Assembly (NCBI GenBank): GCA_023415335.1
Contig: JAEZLD010000089.1
Span: 4,961-68,960, forward strand
Source: Bacillota bacterium
GTDB lineage: Bacteria > Bacillota > Clostridia > Clostridiales > Caloramatoraceae
Direction of reading: 5' to 3'
Length of the DNA: 64,000 nt
Shown here piece by piece: positions 1 through 9,566 of the stretch (positions are counted from its first letter, which is position 1; each line of letters opens with the position of its first letter). The position numbers and the translations under genes were made by a program. The notes below the pieces were generated by a model. It was not told the DNA's origin, did no database searches, and saw only the letters and a program-made list of their open reading frames with translations.

Positions 1-1
1 T

Positions 2-994
2 GAGCTTTTATCAAGTGCCATGCAGAGTGGCAGGACTGTAATAGAGCTGTGGGATAAGGAGGGTGAAATAGTTGAGGGACTGCCAATAAGTCATGAAAGC
101 GACCTTAAGGCCTTTGTTACAATCATGCACGGCTGCAACAACTTCTGTACCTACTGCATAGTACCCTATACCAGGGGACGTGAAAGAAGCAGGCGCCCTG
201 AGGCTATAGAAGCGGAAATCAGAGAACTGTCAGCTAAGGGCTATAAGGAGGTAACCCTTCTAGGTCAGAACGTCAACTCCTATGGAAAGGATCTTAAGGA
301 TACCAGCTTTGCAGATCTTTTAAGAAGGGTAGATAAAGTCGAAGGAATTGAGCGTATACGGTTTATGACCTCACATCCAAAGGATTTGACGGATGAGCTG
401 ATAGACGCCATAAAAGAATGCCCCCATGTATGTGAGCACGTACACCTTCCTGTGCAATCAGGAAGCACCAGATTGCTTAATAAGATGAACAGGAAGTATA
501 CCAAGGAACAGTATCTGGAGCTGGTCCGCAAGCTTAAGGAGGCAATCCCGGGAGTTGCAATAACAACTGATATAATAGTTGGCTTCCCTGGAGAAACTGA
601 AGAGGACTTCCAGGAGACAATGGATATCGTAAGAAAGGTAGGCTATGATTCCGCCTTTACATTCATATACTCCATAAGAGAAGGCACTCCAGCAGCAAAA
701 TACACTGAGCAGGTTCCAGACGAAATAAAGCATGACAGGTTTAACAGACTCCTGGAGTTGGTAAATGCCACAGGAGATGAAAGATGCAAGGAATACATCA
801 ATAATACTGCTGAGGTGCTTGTAGAGGGCTATAGCAAGACAGAGGAGGATAAGCTGACAGGAAGAACCAGAACAGGAAAGCTGGTTAACTTCTCAGGAGG
901 AGACTCCTCACTTATAGGCAAGCTTGTAAATGTAAGGATAGATGATACACAAATGTACCTGCTTCATGGCACATATTTAAGCATGGTTAAGTAG
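2..994 (+). CDS. miaB: tRNA-2-methylthio-N6-dimethylallyladenosine synthase MiaB (5' end cut by window)
   Basis: This radical-SAM methylthiotransferase adds the 2-methylthio group to i6A37 of tRNAs reading U-initial codons. The frame is open to the left edge, so the N-terminal UPF0004 domain that holds the auxiliary Fe-S cysteines is mostly missing here. The radical-SAM cluster motif CNNFCTYC (C-x3-C-x2-C) and the following [12 protein letters not shown] are visible, then the TIM-barrel core, and a C-terminal TRAM domain ending near [12 protein letters not shown]. RimO at 21.7 kb is the paralogue. MiaB is separated from it by motif wording ([12 protein letters not shown]) and by having miaA two genes downstream, which makes the i6A substrate. 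The stop is 20 bp before mutS, so co-transcription is likely. The ATG at 20 is internal, not the start. Confidence 0.95.
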   Translation, partial: ELLSSAMQSGRTVIELWDKEGEIVEGLPISHESDLKAFVTIMHGCNNFCTYCIVPYTRGRERSRRPEAIEAEIRELSAKGYKEVTLLGQNVNSYGKDLKDTSFADLLRRVDKVEGIERIRFMTSHPKDLTDELIDAIKECPHVCEHVHLPVQSGSTRLLNKMNRKYTKEQYLELVRKLKEAIPGVAITTDIIVGFPGETEEDFQETMDIVRKVGYDSAFTFIYSIREGTPAAKYTEQVPDEIKHDRFNRLLELVNATGDERCKEYINNTAEVLVEGYSKTEEDKLTGRTRTGKLVNFSGGDSSLIGKLVNVRIDDTQMYLLHGTYLSMVK

Positions 995-1014
995 CAGAGT
1001 AGGAGGGCGTTATT

Positions 1015-3624
1015 TTGGCATTAACACCAATGATGCAGCAATACCTTGAGACTAAGGAGCAGTGTAAGGACTGTATCCTTTTCTATAGGATTGGTGACTT
1101 TTATGAGATGTTTTTTGAGGATGCAGAAGTGGCTTCCAGGGAACTGGAGCTTGTTCTGACAGGAAGGGACTGTGGACTGGAAAACAGGGCACCTATGTGC
1201 GGCATACCTCACCATGCACATGAGGGCTACGTTTCAAAGCTTATAGAAAAGGGCTATAAGGTGGCCATCTGTGAACAGGTGGAGGATCCAGCACTGGCAA
1301 AGGGACTTGTAAAAAGGGAAATCATACGTGTGGTTTCTCCTGGAACTGTTCTTGAAAGCTCCATGCTTGATGATAAGAAGAACAACTATATAGGCTGCGT
1401 TTCTATGCAGCAGGAGGGCTTCTCCCTTTCAGTATGTGATATATCTACAGGGGAGTTTTTAACCACCTGCTCCACCGACGGAGCCTCAAGGCTTTTAGAT
1501 GAGCTTTCAAAGTATACTCCCTCTGAAATTCTCCTATGGGGAGTAGAAAAGGACAACAAGCTGGTAAAGCAGATAAACGAAAGGTTCTCCCTTCTGATTG
1601 ATTTTATAAGCTATGACCCTAATGAAACATTAAAGCTGCTTAAGGAAAGGTTTAAGAACGACCTGGATAAGCTTACTCCTGAACAGGCCAGATGCTCATC
1701 CTTTTTATACAAGTATATATCAGAAAATCAGAAGTCAAACCTGGGTCATATACTAAAAATAAGGACCTATGACATACAGGATTATCTGGTGCTGGATTCG
1801 GCTGCCAGAAGAAATCTGGAGCTTACTGAAACCGTAAGGTCTAAATCAAGGAAGGGCTCCCTGCTTTGGGTACTGGACCATACAGAAACCTCCATGGGCA
1901 GCAGGCTACTTAGAAAATGGATTGAAGAGCCCCTAATTAAGCTTCAGGATATAACAAAGCGCCAGGGAGCAGTACAGGAATTTATTGATAACATATACGT
2001 ATCCTCTGACATACGTGCCTTTTTAAAAAACGTTTATGATATAGAGAGGCTTTCAGGCAGGATAAGCTGTGGCTCTGCCAACGCCAGGGATATGGTATCC
2101 CTAAAGCAGTCCCTAAGAGAGCTGCCGGATATCAAGGCCTCCCTGTCCTCCTGCAGATGTCCTCTGTTAAAGGAAATCTACCAGGATTTTGATATGCTTG
2201 AGGATGTTTATGAGCTTATTGACAGGGCTATAGAGGATTCTCCTGCACTTACCATAAAGGACGGGGGAATTATCAAATCAGGCTATAACAGTGATGTGGA
2301 CAAACTACGTGATGCCATGGCACACGGCAAGGAGTGGATTGCCAGCTTAGAGCAGCAGGAGAGGGAAGTTACAGGTATAAAGTCCCTTAAGGTTGGTTTT
2401 AACAAGGTATTTGGTTATTATATAGAAATAACCAAAAGTAACCTTGCAAACGTTCCTGAGGGAAGGTATATAAGAAAACAGACCTTGTCAAATGGGGAAA
2501 GGTTCATAACAGAGGAGCTTAAAAAAGAGGAGGACCTTATATTAGGAGCTGAGCAGAAGATTGTTGACCTGGAATATAACCTGTTTGCTCAGGTAAGGGA
2601 AAAAATAGCCTCCCAGATATCCAGAATACAGAAAACAGCAGCCTATATATCATCCATAGACGTACTTTTATCCTTCGCCTCAGTATCCTTTGAAAACAAC
2701 TATGTAAAGCCTGAGATGACCAATGATGGTTCAGTGGAAATTAAGAACGGACGCCATCCTGTGGTAGAGAAGGTTATACAGGGGGTTTTTGTACCTAACG
2801 ATACCTTTATTGATAAAAATGATGATGCTATTGCAATAATCACAGGGCCTAACATGGCTGGAAAATCTACTTATATGAGACAGGTAGCCCTTATATGCCT
2901 TATGGCGCAGACTGGCTGCTTCGTACCTGCAGATGCTGCAAGGCTTAGCATTATAGACAGGATTTTTACCAGAATAGGAGCCTCTGACGACCTATCCTCA
3001 GGACAGAGCACCTTTATGGTAGAGATGTCTGAGGTGTCCCATATACTAGAAAATGCCACACCTGACAGCCTTATTATATTAGATGAGGTTGGAAGAGGCA
3101 CAAGCACCTTTGATGGATTAAGCATTGCCTGGGCTGTGGTGGACTATATATGCAGGAGAATAGGTGCAAAGACGCTGTTTGCCACCCATTATCACGAGCT
3201 CACAGAGCTTGAAGGCAAGCTTAAGGGAGTTAAGAACTACTGTGTATCCGTAAAGGAACACGGAGATGATATAATATTCCTGAGGAAGATTATCCGTGGA
3301 GGAGCAGACCAGAGCTACGGTATACAGGTTGCAAAGCTTGCGGGACTTCCGGATGAGGTAGTTTCCAAGGCAAGGGGAATACTAGAGAGGCTTGAGGAAA
3401 GCGATATAAACAGAAAAAATCAGCAGGACGAGGCTGCTGTATCTACGTCCACAGATGAGAAGGAAAAACAGAAGCCCAATGTACAGCAGCTTAACATGTT
3501 CAGTTTTAAAGAGGAGGAGCTGGTTCATGCCTTAAGGGAAATCGACATAATGAACACAACTCCCATGGAGGCAATGAATACCTTACACAGACTGGTTCAA
3601 AAGGCCAAGAGCATGCAGGGGTGA
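1015..3624 (+). CDS. mutS: DNA mismatch repair protein MutS
   Basis: MutS is the sensor ATPase that binds mispaired bases and recruits MutL. The start is a TTG preceded by AGGAGG at 1001-1006 with 8-nt spacing. The 869-residue length is normal. The N-terminal mismatch-binding motif FYRIGDFYEMFFEDA carries the conserved Phe and Glu that wedge at the mismatch. The connector, lever and clamp regions follow. The ABC-type ATPase has Walker A GPNMAGKST at about residue 611, then the signature region DDLSSGQSTFMVEM, Walker B LIILDEVGRGTSTFDG, and the H-loop FATHYHEL. The C-terminal helix region AMNTLHRLVQKAK closes the protein. mutL follows after 4 bp, the usual Firmicute mutSL operon. Confidence 0.98.
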   Translation: MALTPMMQQYLETKEQCKDCILFYRIGDFYEMFFEDAEVASRELELVLTGRDCGLENRAPMCGIPHHAHEGYVSKLIEKGYKVAICEQVEDPALAKGLVKREIIRVVSPGTVLESSMLDDKKNNYIGCVSMQQEGFSLSVCDISTGEFLTTCSTDGASRLLDELSKYTPSEILLWGVEKDNKLVKQINERFSLLIDFISYDPNETLKLLKERFKNDLDKLTPEQARCSSFLYKYISENQKSNLGHILKIRTYDIQDYLVLDSAARRNLELTETVRSKSRKGSLLWVLDHTETSMGSRLLRKWIEEPLIKLQDITKRQGAVQEFIDNIYVSSDIRAFLKNVYDIERLSGRISCGSANARDMVSLKQSLRELPDIKASLSSCRCPLLKEIYQDFDMLEDVYELIDRAIEDSPALTIKDGGIIKSGYNSDVDKLRDAMAHGKEWIASLEQQEREVTGIKSLKVGFNKVFGYYIEITKSNLANVPEGRYIRKQTLSNGERFITEELKKEEDLILGAEQKIVDLEYNLFAQVREKIASQISRIQKTAAYISSIDVLLSFASVSFENNYVKPEMTNDGSVEIKNGRHPVVEKVIQGVFVPNDTFIDKNDDAIAIITGPNMAGKSTYMRQVALICLMAQTGCFVPADAARLSIIDRIFTRIGASDDLSSGQSTFMVEMSEVSHILENATPDSLIILDEVGRGTSTFDGLSIAWAVVDYICRRIGAKTLFATHYHELTELEGKLKGVKNYCVSVKEHGDDIIFLRKIIRGGADQSYGIQVAKLAGLPDEVVSKARGILERLEESDINRKNQQDEAAVSTSTDEKEKQKPNVQQLNMFSFKEEELVHALREIDIMNTTPMEAMNTLHRLVQKAKSMQG

Positions 3625-3628
3625 TATT

Positions 3629-5464
3629 ATGGGAATTATAAATGTTTTAGATGATTCAACCATAAACAAAATAGCTGCGGGAGAGGTTATTGAAAGACCT
3701 TCCTCCATTGTAAAGGAGCTGGTGGAAAATGCCCTGGATGCAGGCTCCACTGACATTACAGTTGAGGTAAGAAGCGGTGGAATAGGCTTTATAAGGATTA
3801 CAGATAATGGACGTGGAATGGAAAAAGAAGACATGGAGCTGGCCTTCTTAAGACATGCTACAAGCAAGATACAGTCTGCCTCAGATTTATACATCATTCA
3901 CACCCTGGGCTTCCGGGGAGAAGCCTTAGCCAGTATAGCAGCTGTATCAAAGGTAGAGATGCTCTCTAAGCCCAGAGACAGGGAAACTGGGTGGAGAAGG
4001 TGCATGGAGGGTGGAAAATGTACCGCCATGGAGGAGTGCGGCTGCCAGGAAGGAACAATAATAACTGTCCAGGAGCTTTTTTATAACACTCCGGCCAGGC
4101 TTAAGTTTTTAAAGTCGGAAACCAGGGAAGGCTCTTATATAACAGATGTTATGCAGAACCTGGCCATGAGTCATACAGATGTCTGCTTTAAATACAGGCT
4201 TAACGACAAACTTGTATTTGCCACACGTGGGGATAAGGACCTTAAATCCTCCATACTTGCCATATATGGCAGGAGCTTTGCCTCAAACATAATAGAGGTT
4301 AAAGGCAGCAGGGACCTTATTTCTGTAAGAGGCTTTATAGGCAATGCCAGCCTGTCAAAGGGAAACAGGAACTATCAATCAATATATGTAAACGGAAGGT
4401 ATGTAAAGAACAAAACCATAACTGCAGCTGTAGAGGCTGCTTATAAATCCATGCTTACAATTAACAAGTTTCCATTCTTTGTGCTTTCACTAACAGTAAG
4501 CCCGGAATTTGTAGATGTTAATGTTCATCCTGCAAAGTCAGAGGTTAAATTTCAGGATGAGCAGATGGTGTTCTCCAGTGTATTCCATTGTGTGAAGGAT
4601 GGTTTAATATCCATATCTCCACTTCTAAATGATGATGTGGGTATCACCAAGTCTTCCTTTGGAAGCTATCCTAAGGAAAGTTATTCCCAGCAAAGCTTTT
4701 CCTCCACAACTCCAGTATATTCTCCCCTGAAGGATGAGAAGACACCTGAGCATACAAAAGAAGCATCATGGGAAGCTGCCAGGGAAGCCTTATATATATA
4801 TGAAAATCAAAACAGCAAAGATGATACGCCTTTGGAGAAAGAAACTGAAATTAATGATACTGCTGCAGCTTCTCATCAAATACCAAAATTCGGTCCCCTT
4901 TCAATAATAGGACAGGTGCATTTTACATATATTATTGCTGAGGATAGTGAAAGCTTGTATATAATTGACCAGCATGCCGCCCATGAAAGAATATACTATG
5001 AAAAATACCAAAGGGCATATAAGGAGGCCGGTATACAGTGCCAGAGTCTTATTGCACCTATAGTAATAAATCTATCTCCAAGTGAGAAAATAATGGTTAT
5101 GGACAATACCTCCATATTTGAAAACCTGGGCTACATACTTGAAGACTTTGGTGGAGGAGCCATTGCCCTTAGGGCAGTGCCTGTTATATTCGGTAATCCT
5201 GATCCTAAGGAGCTATTCCAAGAGGTTATATCAAGCTTTGAGGGAGGAGAGAAGGAGCTGCCCCACACCATAGATAAGGTATTATATACCATGGCCTGCA
5301 AAAGCGCCGTAAAAGCAGGGGATAAGCTAAGCCTTAAGGAGATGAGCGAGCTTATCAATACTCTGAGGCTATGTGACTCACCATTTACCTGTCCTCATGG
5401 CCGTCCAACTATAATCAAGATGTCTGAAACAGACCTAGAGAAGAAGTTTAAAAGAATACAGTAG
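3629..5464 (+). CDS. mutL: DNA mismatch repair endonuclease MutL
   Basis: MutL couples mismatch recognition by MutS to strand incision. The ATG follows AGGGGTG, which overlaps the mutS stop. The GHKL ATPase motifs are clear: KIAAGEVIERP, ELVENALDAG (catalytic Glu and Asn), DNGRGM, and HATSKI...GFRGEAL. A poorly conserved linker occupies about residues 330-425. The C-terminal domain carries DQHAAHERIYYEKY at about residue 447. This matches the DQHA-x2-E-x4-E metal-binding nuclease motif of MutL proteins from bacteria without MutH, so this is probably the nicking type. A second C-terminal metal-site motif, CPHGRP, is near the end. miaA begins 11 bp downstream. Confidence 0.98.
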   Translation: MGIINVLDDSTINKIAAGEVIERPSSIVKELVENALDAGSTDITVEVRSGGIGFIRITDNGRGMEKEDMELAFLRHATSKIQSASDLYIIHTLGFRGEALASIAAVSKVEMLSKPRDRETGWRRCMEGGKCTAMEECGCQEGTIITVQELFYNTPARLKFLKSETREGSYITDVMQNLAMSHTDVCFKYRLNDKLVFATRGDKDLKSSILAIYGRSFASNIIEVKGSRDLISVRGFIGNASLSKGNRNYQSIYVNGRYVKNKTITAAVEAAYKSMLTINKFPFFVLSLTVSPEFVDVNVHPAKSEVKFQDEQMVFSSVFHCVKDGLISISPLLNDDVGITKSSFGSYPKESYSQQSFSSTTPVYSPLKDEKTPEHTKEASWEAAREALYIYENQNSKDDTPLEKETEINDTAAASHQIPKFGPLSIIGQVHFTYIIAEDSESLYIIDQHAAHERIYYEKYQRAYKEAGIQCQSLIAPIVINLSPSEKIMVMDNTSIFENLGYILEDFGGGAIALRAVPVIFGNPDPKELFQEVISSFEGGEKELPHTIDKVLYTMACKSAVKAGDKLSLKEMSELINTLRLCDSPFTCPHGRPTIIKMSETDLEKKFKRIQ

Positions 5465-5475
5465 GTGAAAATCAT

Positions 5476-6423
5476 ATGAAAAATATAGTCATCATCTGCG
5501 GACCTACGGCATCAGGGAAAACAGCTGCTGCTGTTGAGCTTGCCAAAAGAATAAATGGAGAGATAGTATCAGCAGACTCCATGCAGATTTATAAATTTAT
5601 GAATATAGGCTCAGCAAAGCCAACCATAGAGGAGATGGGAGGCATTCCCCATTATATGATAGACATAATATACCCCTTTCAGGATTTCAGCGTTGCACTC
5701 TATAGGCAGCTGGCAGGAGAGGTTATAGATGATATCATAAGCCGGGGTAAGATCCCTATAATTGCAGGGGGTACGGGACTTTATATAAACTCCCTTACAT
5801 ACCATATGGATTTTACCCAGACCTCAGAGGATAAGGAATACCGAAGCTATCTATGTCAGATAGGAGAGGAAAAGGGAAACGAATACCTTCACTCAATGCT
5901 TAAGGATGTGGACCCTGAATCCTATGAAAGGCTGTTTCCCAACGATAGGAAGAGGGTTATAAGAGCACTTGAGGTATATAAGCACACAGGAAAAACAATC
6001 TCAGAGTACCAGGCAGAATCAAAAAATAAGCCCATAGAATATAATCCTGCATATATAGGGCTCACAATGGACCGTCAAAAGCTTTATGATAGAATAAATA
6101 TAAGGGTGGATAAAATGTTTGAGCAGGGACTGGTAGATGAGGTGAAATATCTTTATAATATGGGATATAATATAAGTATGCCCTCCATGCAGGCAATAGG
6201 GTACAAAGAGCTGTTTGAGTATTTTAACAACACCTGTACACTGGAGGAAGCAAAGGATAGCATAAAGCAAGGTTCAAGAAGATATGCCAAAAGGCAGCTT
6301 ACATGGTTCAGGAGGGAGGAGCGTGTACACTGGGTCGAAAGTGATAAATATAATTCCCTTGACGAAATCATGGAAAATATATTAGAGTATATAAAAGGAA
6401 AGAATTTCAATTGCTGCTATTAA
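5476..6423 (+). CDS. miaA: tRNA [24 protein letters not shown] MiaA
   Basis: MiaA transfers a dimethylallyl group from DMAPP to N6 of A37 in tRNAs reading U-initial codons. The i6A product is then methylthiolated by MiaB, encoded 4.5 kb upstream in the same run of genes. The P-loop GPTASGKT lies at about residues 9-16, followed by EIVSADSMQIYKFMNIGSAKP and the DMAPP-binding region IIAGGTGLYINSL. The tRNA-contact segment includes PNDRKRVIRALEVY and QAIGYKELFEYF, and the C-terminal QGSRRYAKRQLTWFRRE is typical. The length of 315 residues is normal. The RBS is weak (GTAGGTGA), consistent with translational coupling to mutL, which stops 11 bp before. Confidence 0.97.
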   Translation: MKNIVIICGPTASGKTAAAVELAKRINGEIVSADSMQIYKFMNIGSAKPTIEEMGGIPHYMIDIIYPFQDFSVALYRQLAGEVIDDIISRGKIPIIAGGTGLYINSLTYHMDFTQTSEDKEYRSYLCQIGEEKGNEYLHSMLKDVDPESYERLFPNDRKRVIRALEVYKHTGKTISEYQAESKNKPIEYNPAYIGLTMDRQKLYDRINIRVDKMFEQGLVDEVKYLYNMGYNISMPSMQAIGYKELFEYFNNTCTLEEAKDSIKQGSRRYAKRQLTWFRREERVHWVESDKYNSLDEIMENILEYIKGKNFNCCY

Positions 6424-6481
6424 TATAAATGGCAACTTGACTGAGGCTTAAGCTTTAAATTTATTTTGGAGGATGATGAAA

Positions 6482-6763
6482 GTGAATAAGAGCTCAAATA
6501 ACCTGCAGGATGTATTTTTAAATCAGGCCAGGAAGAACAGGATCTCTGTAGTAGTACATCTTGTTAATGGCTTTCAGATTAAAGGTTTTGTAAAAGGCTT
6601 TGACAACTTTACCATAATTCTTGACAGCGATGGAAAGCAGATAATGATATACAAGCATGCTGTATCAACAATAACCCCTGCAAAGCCTGTACTTTATACC
6701 ACTCAGAGTTTCCAGGATGGTTACGAGGAAGCTTCCAGCGAGGAAGGCCCTAAGGAGGAATAA
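6482..6763 (+). CDS. hfq: RNA chaperone Hfq
   Basis: Hfq is a hexameric Sm-like RNA-binding protein. The Sm1 motif ([28 protein letters not shown]) and Sm2 motif ([12 protein letters not shown]) are complete. A longer reading from ATG 6473 is possible, but GGAGG at 6468-6472 touches that codon. The in-frame GTG at 6482 has ideal 9-nt spacing and gives the expected clostridial N-terminus (M)[14 protein letters not shown], so GTG 6482 was chosen (93 residues). The short acidic C-terminal tail ([13 protein letters not shown]) is variable among Hfq proteins. It lies about 60 bp after miaA and is followed by a terminator, so it is probably the last gene of the miaB-mutSL-miaA-hfq run. The miaA-hfq pairing is widespread. 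Confidence 0.97.
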   Translation: MNKSSNNLQDVFLNQARKNRISVVVHLVNGFQIKGFVKGFDNFTIILDSDGKQIMIYKHAVSTITPAKPVLYTTQSFQDGYEEASSEEGPKEE

Positions 6764-6777
6764 TATTTTTCATAAAT

Positions 6778-6816
6778 ACAAAATAAAAAGGCCTTATACG
6801 GGCTTTTTTATTTTGT
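6778..6816 (+). terminator. Intrinsic terminator after hfq
   Basis: An A-rich arm (AAATAAAAAGGCC), a short loop and a GGGCTTTTTTATTTT arm form a hairpin with one internal mismatch and a run of T. It lies 15 bp after the hfq stop and closes the mismatch-repair/tRNA-modification run. Confidence 0.8.
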
Positions 6817-6841
6817 GTTAATTCTATTTATATTTTATTGG

Positions 6842-6871
6842 TTGTATACCTTTATTCTATTGTGTTAGAAT
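6842..6871 (+). promoter_or_regulatory. Candidate sigma-A promoter for the gamma-lyase family gene
   Basis: TTGTAT (6842-6847) and TAGAAT (6866-6871) are spaced by 18 bp, about 40 bp before the downstream start codon and after the hfq terminator. Such matches are common by chance in AT-rich DNA, so the call is tentative. Confidence 0.4.
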
Positions 6872-6911
6872 ATATTGATGTATTCAGCCAATATATTTTT
6901 GAGGTGATTTT

Positions 6912-8198
6912 ATGCTTAATAATACAAAAAACCTGCTAAAGGATCAGTTCCATATAAGCGATAGGGTACTTGAGCTTTCAGAGCAGGCACTTAAGGATGT
7001 AAGGGAAGAGTTTAAAGCGCTTGATTACATAAAGGAGTATAACCAGCTTAAGGTGCTTAAAGCCATGCAGGAGGAAAGGGTAAGCGACAGCCACTTTACA
7101 AACTCCACAGGCTATGGCTATGGCGACATAGGCAGGGATACCTTAGAGAGGGTTTACGCCAGGGTTTTCAACTGTGAGGATGCACTGGTAAGACCCCAGA
7201 TAGTATCTGGGACCCAGGCCATAACTCTGGCATTAAGCGGAAACCTGAGGCCTGGGGATACTCTCATGTCCATTACAGGCACTCCTTATGATACGCTGCT
7301 TAAGGTAATAGGGATAGATGGCAGCAATGAAAATATAGGCTCCTTAAGGGATTTTGGGGTTAAATACAGGCAGATAGAGCTTACAGAGGATGGCAGGATA
7401 GATATTCCTAAGGTAGTAGAGGCTCTTAAGGAGGATTCCTCCATAAGGATGCTGGAGATACAGAGAAGCACCGGCTATGGCTGGAGGCCTTCACTTACCA
7501 TTGAAGGAATAGGTGAGGCAATAAAGGCAGTAAAGGAAATACGTGAGGATGTAATCTGTTTTGTAGACAACTGCTATGGAGAATTTATTGACACACAGGA
7601 GCCAACGGATGTAGGGGCTGACCTTATAGCAGGCTCCCTTATAAAGAATGCCGGAGGCGGTATAGCACCTACAGGAGGGTATGTAGCAGGAAAGGCTAAA
7701 TATGTAGAACAGGCTTCCTATAGGCTTACGGCTCCGGGGCTTGGAAAGGAATGCGGCTCCACATTTGGAGTAATGAGGCTTATGTTCCAGGGCTTTTTCA
7801 TGGCCCCTCATATAACCTGTGAAGCCCTAAAATCTGCCATATTCTCATCAAGACTTATGGAGCTTGCAGGATATGAGGTATCACCATCCTATAAGGACAA
7901 GAGAAGCGACCTGATACAGGCTATTAAATTCGGCAACCCCGAGGATTTAATTGGCTTCATTAAGGGCATACAGCATGGGTCTCCAGTTGATTCCTTTGCA
8001 GAATGTGAACCATGGGACATGCCTGGCTACAGCGACCCTGTAATAATGGCTGCAGGAGCATTTGTCCAGGGTTCGTCCATAGAACTTAGTGCGGACGCCC
8101 CCATAAGGGAGCCATATATAGCATATCTACAGGGTGGATTAACATTTGAGCATGCTAAAATAGGTGTAATGGTAGGGTTAGGGAAGCTTATTAAATAA
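6912..8198 (+). CDS. Methionine gamma-lyase family protein (aluminium-resistance family, PLP enzyme)
   Basis: This 428-residue protein belongs to the fold-type I PLP family annotated as methionine gamma-lyase or aluminium resistance protein (COG4100, YnbB in Bacillus). Visible features are VRPQIVSGTQAITLAL (cofactor-phosphate contact region), CFVDNCYGEFID (Asp contacting the pyridine nitrogen), and AGSLIKNAGGGIAPTGGY with the presumed Schiff-base Lys. The conserved tail is YLQGGLTFEHAKIGVMVGL. The RBS is GAGGTGATTTT. The true substrate in clostridia is unproven: sulphur amino-acid breakdown is the family inference, and the aluminium label comes from an old heterologous screen. It sits alone between a terminator and a convergent terminator shared with lexA. 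The hfq-YnbB-lexA neighbourhood is common in Firmicutes. Confidence 0.88.
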   Translation: MLNNTKNLLKDQFHISDRVLELSEQALKDVREEFKALDYIKEYNQLKVLKAMQEERVSDSHFTNSTGYGYGDIGRDTLERVYARVFNCEDALVRPQIVSGTQAITLALSGNLRPGDTLMSITGTPYDTLLKVIGIDGSNENIGSLRDFGVKYRQIELTEDGRIDIPKVVEALKEDSSIRMLEIQRSTGYGWRPSLTIEGIGEAIKAVKEIREDVICFVDNCYGEFIDTQEPTDVGADLIAGSLIKNAGGGIAPTGGYVAGKAKYVEQASYRLTAPGLGKECGSTFGVMRLMFQGFFMAPHITCEALKSAIFSSRLMELAGYEVSPSYKDKRSDLIQAIKFGNPEDLIGFIKGIQHGSPVDSFAECEPWDMPGYSDPVIMAAGAFVQGSSIELSADAPIREPYIAYLQGGLTFEHAKIGVMVGLGKLIK

Positions 8199-8298
8199 AG
8201 AGCAAGTTAAGAGTATCATTGCTTTATTGGTTGGAGTCATTGGTGCCAGCATTTCTTTAATGGCTAAAAAAAAGTATAATTAGCATGACAGTATATAT

Positions 8299-8329
8299 AA
8301 AAAGTGGGCAAGTAAATTGCCCACTTTTT
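8299..8329. terminator. Bidirectional terminator between the gamma-lyase family gene and lexA
   Basis: A perfect 13-bp stem (AAAAAGTGGGCAA / TTGCCCACTTTTT) with a 5-nt loop has A-run and T-run flanks in both orientations. It lies between two convergent genes and can stop both. Confidence 0.92.
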
Positions 8330-8354
8330 GTTTGCTCTTATATTCTAATTATTG

Positions 8355-8966
8355 CTACATCTTTCTGAATAGCCCTATGGCCTTTCCAAGTATAGTACAA
8401 TCATTAACGATAATAGGCTCCATAGTGGGGTTGTGGGGCTGGAGTCTTATATGGCCCTTTTCCTTGTAGAAGGTTTTTATAGTGGCACCATCTTCTATCA
8501 TGGCTACCACAACATCCCCATTATCTGCTGTATTCTGCTGCTGAACTATTATATAATCTCCCTCGTTTATTCCTGCTTCAATCATACTGGTGCCTTTAAC
8601 CTGAAGCATAAACATCTGCTTATTAGTAGGAAAGTAATCTGCAGGAACAGGGAAGGTATCCTCAATATTCTCAACTGCAAGTATAGGCTGTCCTGCTGCG
8701 ACAGTTCCTATTATAGGAACTGATATTATCTCCTTTGAGTATGAGCTCTCATCTAATATCTCTATTGCCCTGGGTTTGGTAGGGTCTCTTCTTATAAAGC
8801 CCTTCTTTTCAAGCCTCTCAAGATGCCCATGTACAGTAGAGGTGGATTTTAATCCCACAGCTGTACAGATTTCTCTTACTGAAGGTGGATAACCCTTAAG
8901 TGTTATAACATGCTTAATATAATCAAGTATTTCCTGCTGTTTATCAGTCAGATCAGAATTTGCCAT
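8355..8966 (-). CDS. lexA: SOS response repressor LexA
   Basis: LexA represses SOS genes and is inactivated by RecA-stimulated self-cleavage. The N-terminal winged HTH (residues 1-70) includes [25 protein letters not shown]. The scissile Ala91-Gly92 bond sits in GTVAAGQPI. The catalytic dyad is Ser127 (GTSMIEAGI) and Lys164 ([10 protein letters not shown]). The length of 203 residues is typical. The start is set by AGGGGTG upstream. It is transcribed away from the yneA-like gene, with a LexA box overlapping its own -35 element, which implies autoregulation. Other boxes in this window precede yneA (two) and recA (one). Confidence 0.98.
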   Translation of the reverse strand: MANSDLTDKQQEILDYIKHVITLKGYPPSVREICTAVGLKSTSTVHGHLERLEKKGFIRRDPTKPRAIEILDESSYSKEIISVPIIGTVAAGQPILAVENIEDTFPVPADYFPTNKQMFMLQVKGTSMIEAGINEGDYIIVQQQNTADNGDVVVAMIEDGATIKTFYKEKGHIRLQPHNPTMEPIIVNDCTILGKAIGLFRKM

Positions 8967-8995
8967 AAAAACACCCCTTATAATGTCTTGCTTTG

Positions 8996-9035
8996 ATTAT
9001 ATCACAATAAAAGAGGTTAAGCAAACTTATGTTCG
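8996..9035 (-). promoter_or_regulatory. lexA promoter with overlapping LexA box
   Basis: Read on the minus strand, TTGCTT (9019-9024) and TATAAT (8996-9001) are separated by exactly 17 bp. The LexA box CGAACATAAGTTTG (9022-9035) overlaps the -35 hexamer. It differs from the symmetric CGAAC-N4-GTTCG consensus in one half-site, so binding may be weaker, as suits an autoregulated gene. Confidence 0.85.
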
Positions 9036-9121
9036 CTACTTTTCACTGTTTTTTAGGAATATGTTATCATGCTCCCGCATAAAATTAGGATAATAAAGAG
9101 CAAATATTTTAAAAATGTCTA

Positions 9122-9170
9122 TTGACATGCGAACATTTGTTCTTTATAATTAAATTAGAACATATGTTCG
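9122..9170 (+). promoter_or_regulatory. SOS promoter of yneA with two LexA boxes
   Basis: A perfect consensus promoter is present: TTGACA at 9122-9127 and TATAAT at 9145-9150 with a 17-bp spacer. One LexA box (CGAACATTTGTTCT, 9130-9143) fills the spacer. A second (AGAACATATGTTCG, 9157-9170) covers the transcription start region. A maximal-strength promoter blocked twice is expected to be tightly off and strongly inducible. Confidence 0.95.
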
Positions 9171-9183
9171 GGGAGGATGTAAA

Positions 9184-9477
9184 ATGAGAAGGATGGAAAG
9201 AAAAAATAGCAAGGGAATAATTAAGTCAAGACTATTAATTCTTATAGTAACCTTAGTACTTATAGCTGTTCCCATAATGGTTAAGGCACAGGCTACTCAG
9301 GAATCCCAATACACAACCGTAGTGGTCCACTCAGGAGATACGCTATGGGCCATCGCTTCAGAGTATACCAACAATAACAAGGATATTAGAGAAACCATAT
9401 ATAATATAAAGAAAGTCAACAACATGGATGGTGGAATGATTGTACCAGGACAAGAACTCCTTGTTCCGGTTAAATAG
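9184..9477 (+). CDS. yneA: YneA-like SOS cell-division suppressor (membrane anchor plus LysM)
   Basis: This 97-residue protein has a basic N-terminus, one hydrophobic anchor (about residues 15-34, LLILIVTLVLIAVPIMV) and an extracytoplasmic LysM domain (about 43-95, VVVHSGDTLWAIASEY...VPGQELLVPV). That is the architecture of Bacillus YneA, which halts septation during the SOS response. The RBS GGGGAGG has 8-nt spacing. The divergent position next to lexA and the two LexA boxes support the assignment. The LysM domain presumably binds peptidoglycan. Family members are short-lived after induction; nothing in the sequence tests that here. No terminator separates it from the next plus-strand gene. 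Confidence 0.88.
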   Translation: MRRMERKNSKGIIKSRLLILIVTLVLIAVPIMVKAQATQESQYTTVVVHSGDTLWAIASEYTNNNKDIRETIYNIKKVNNMDGGMIVPGQELLVPVK

Positions 9478-9566
9478 ATTTTATACTTTACATAACCCTT
9501 CTTTTGATATACTCTATATAAGAGAACTTTATAGTAGTTTGAGAACATATGAGAAGGGATGATAAA

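Noticed and set aside
8182..8283. An open frame after the gamma-lyase family gene ending in a hydrophobic stretch and AKKKYN
   Set aside because: It has no ATG, GTG or TTG with an RBS at its beginning; it may be a remnant or chance, so it was not called a gene.
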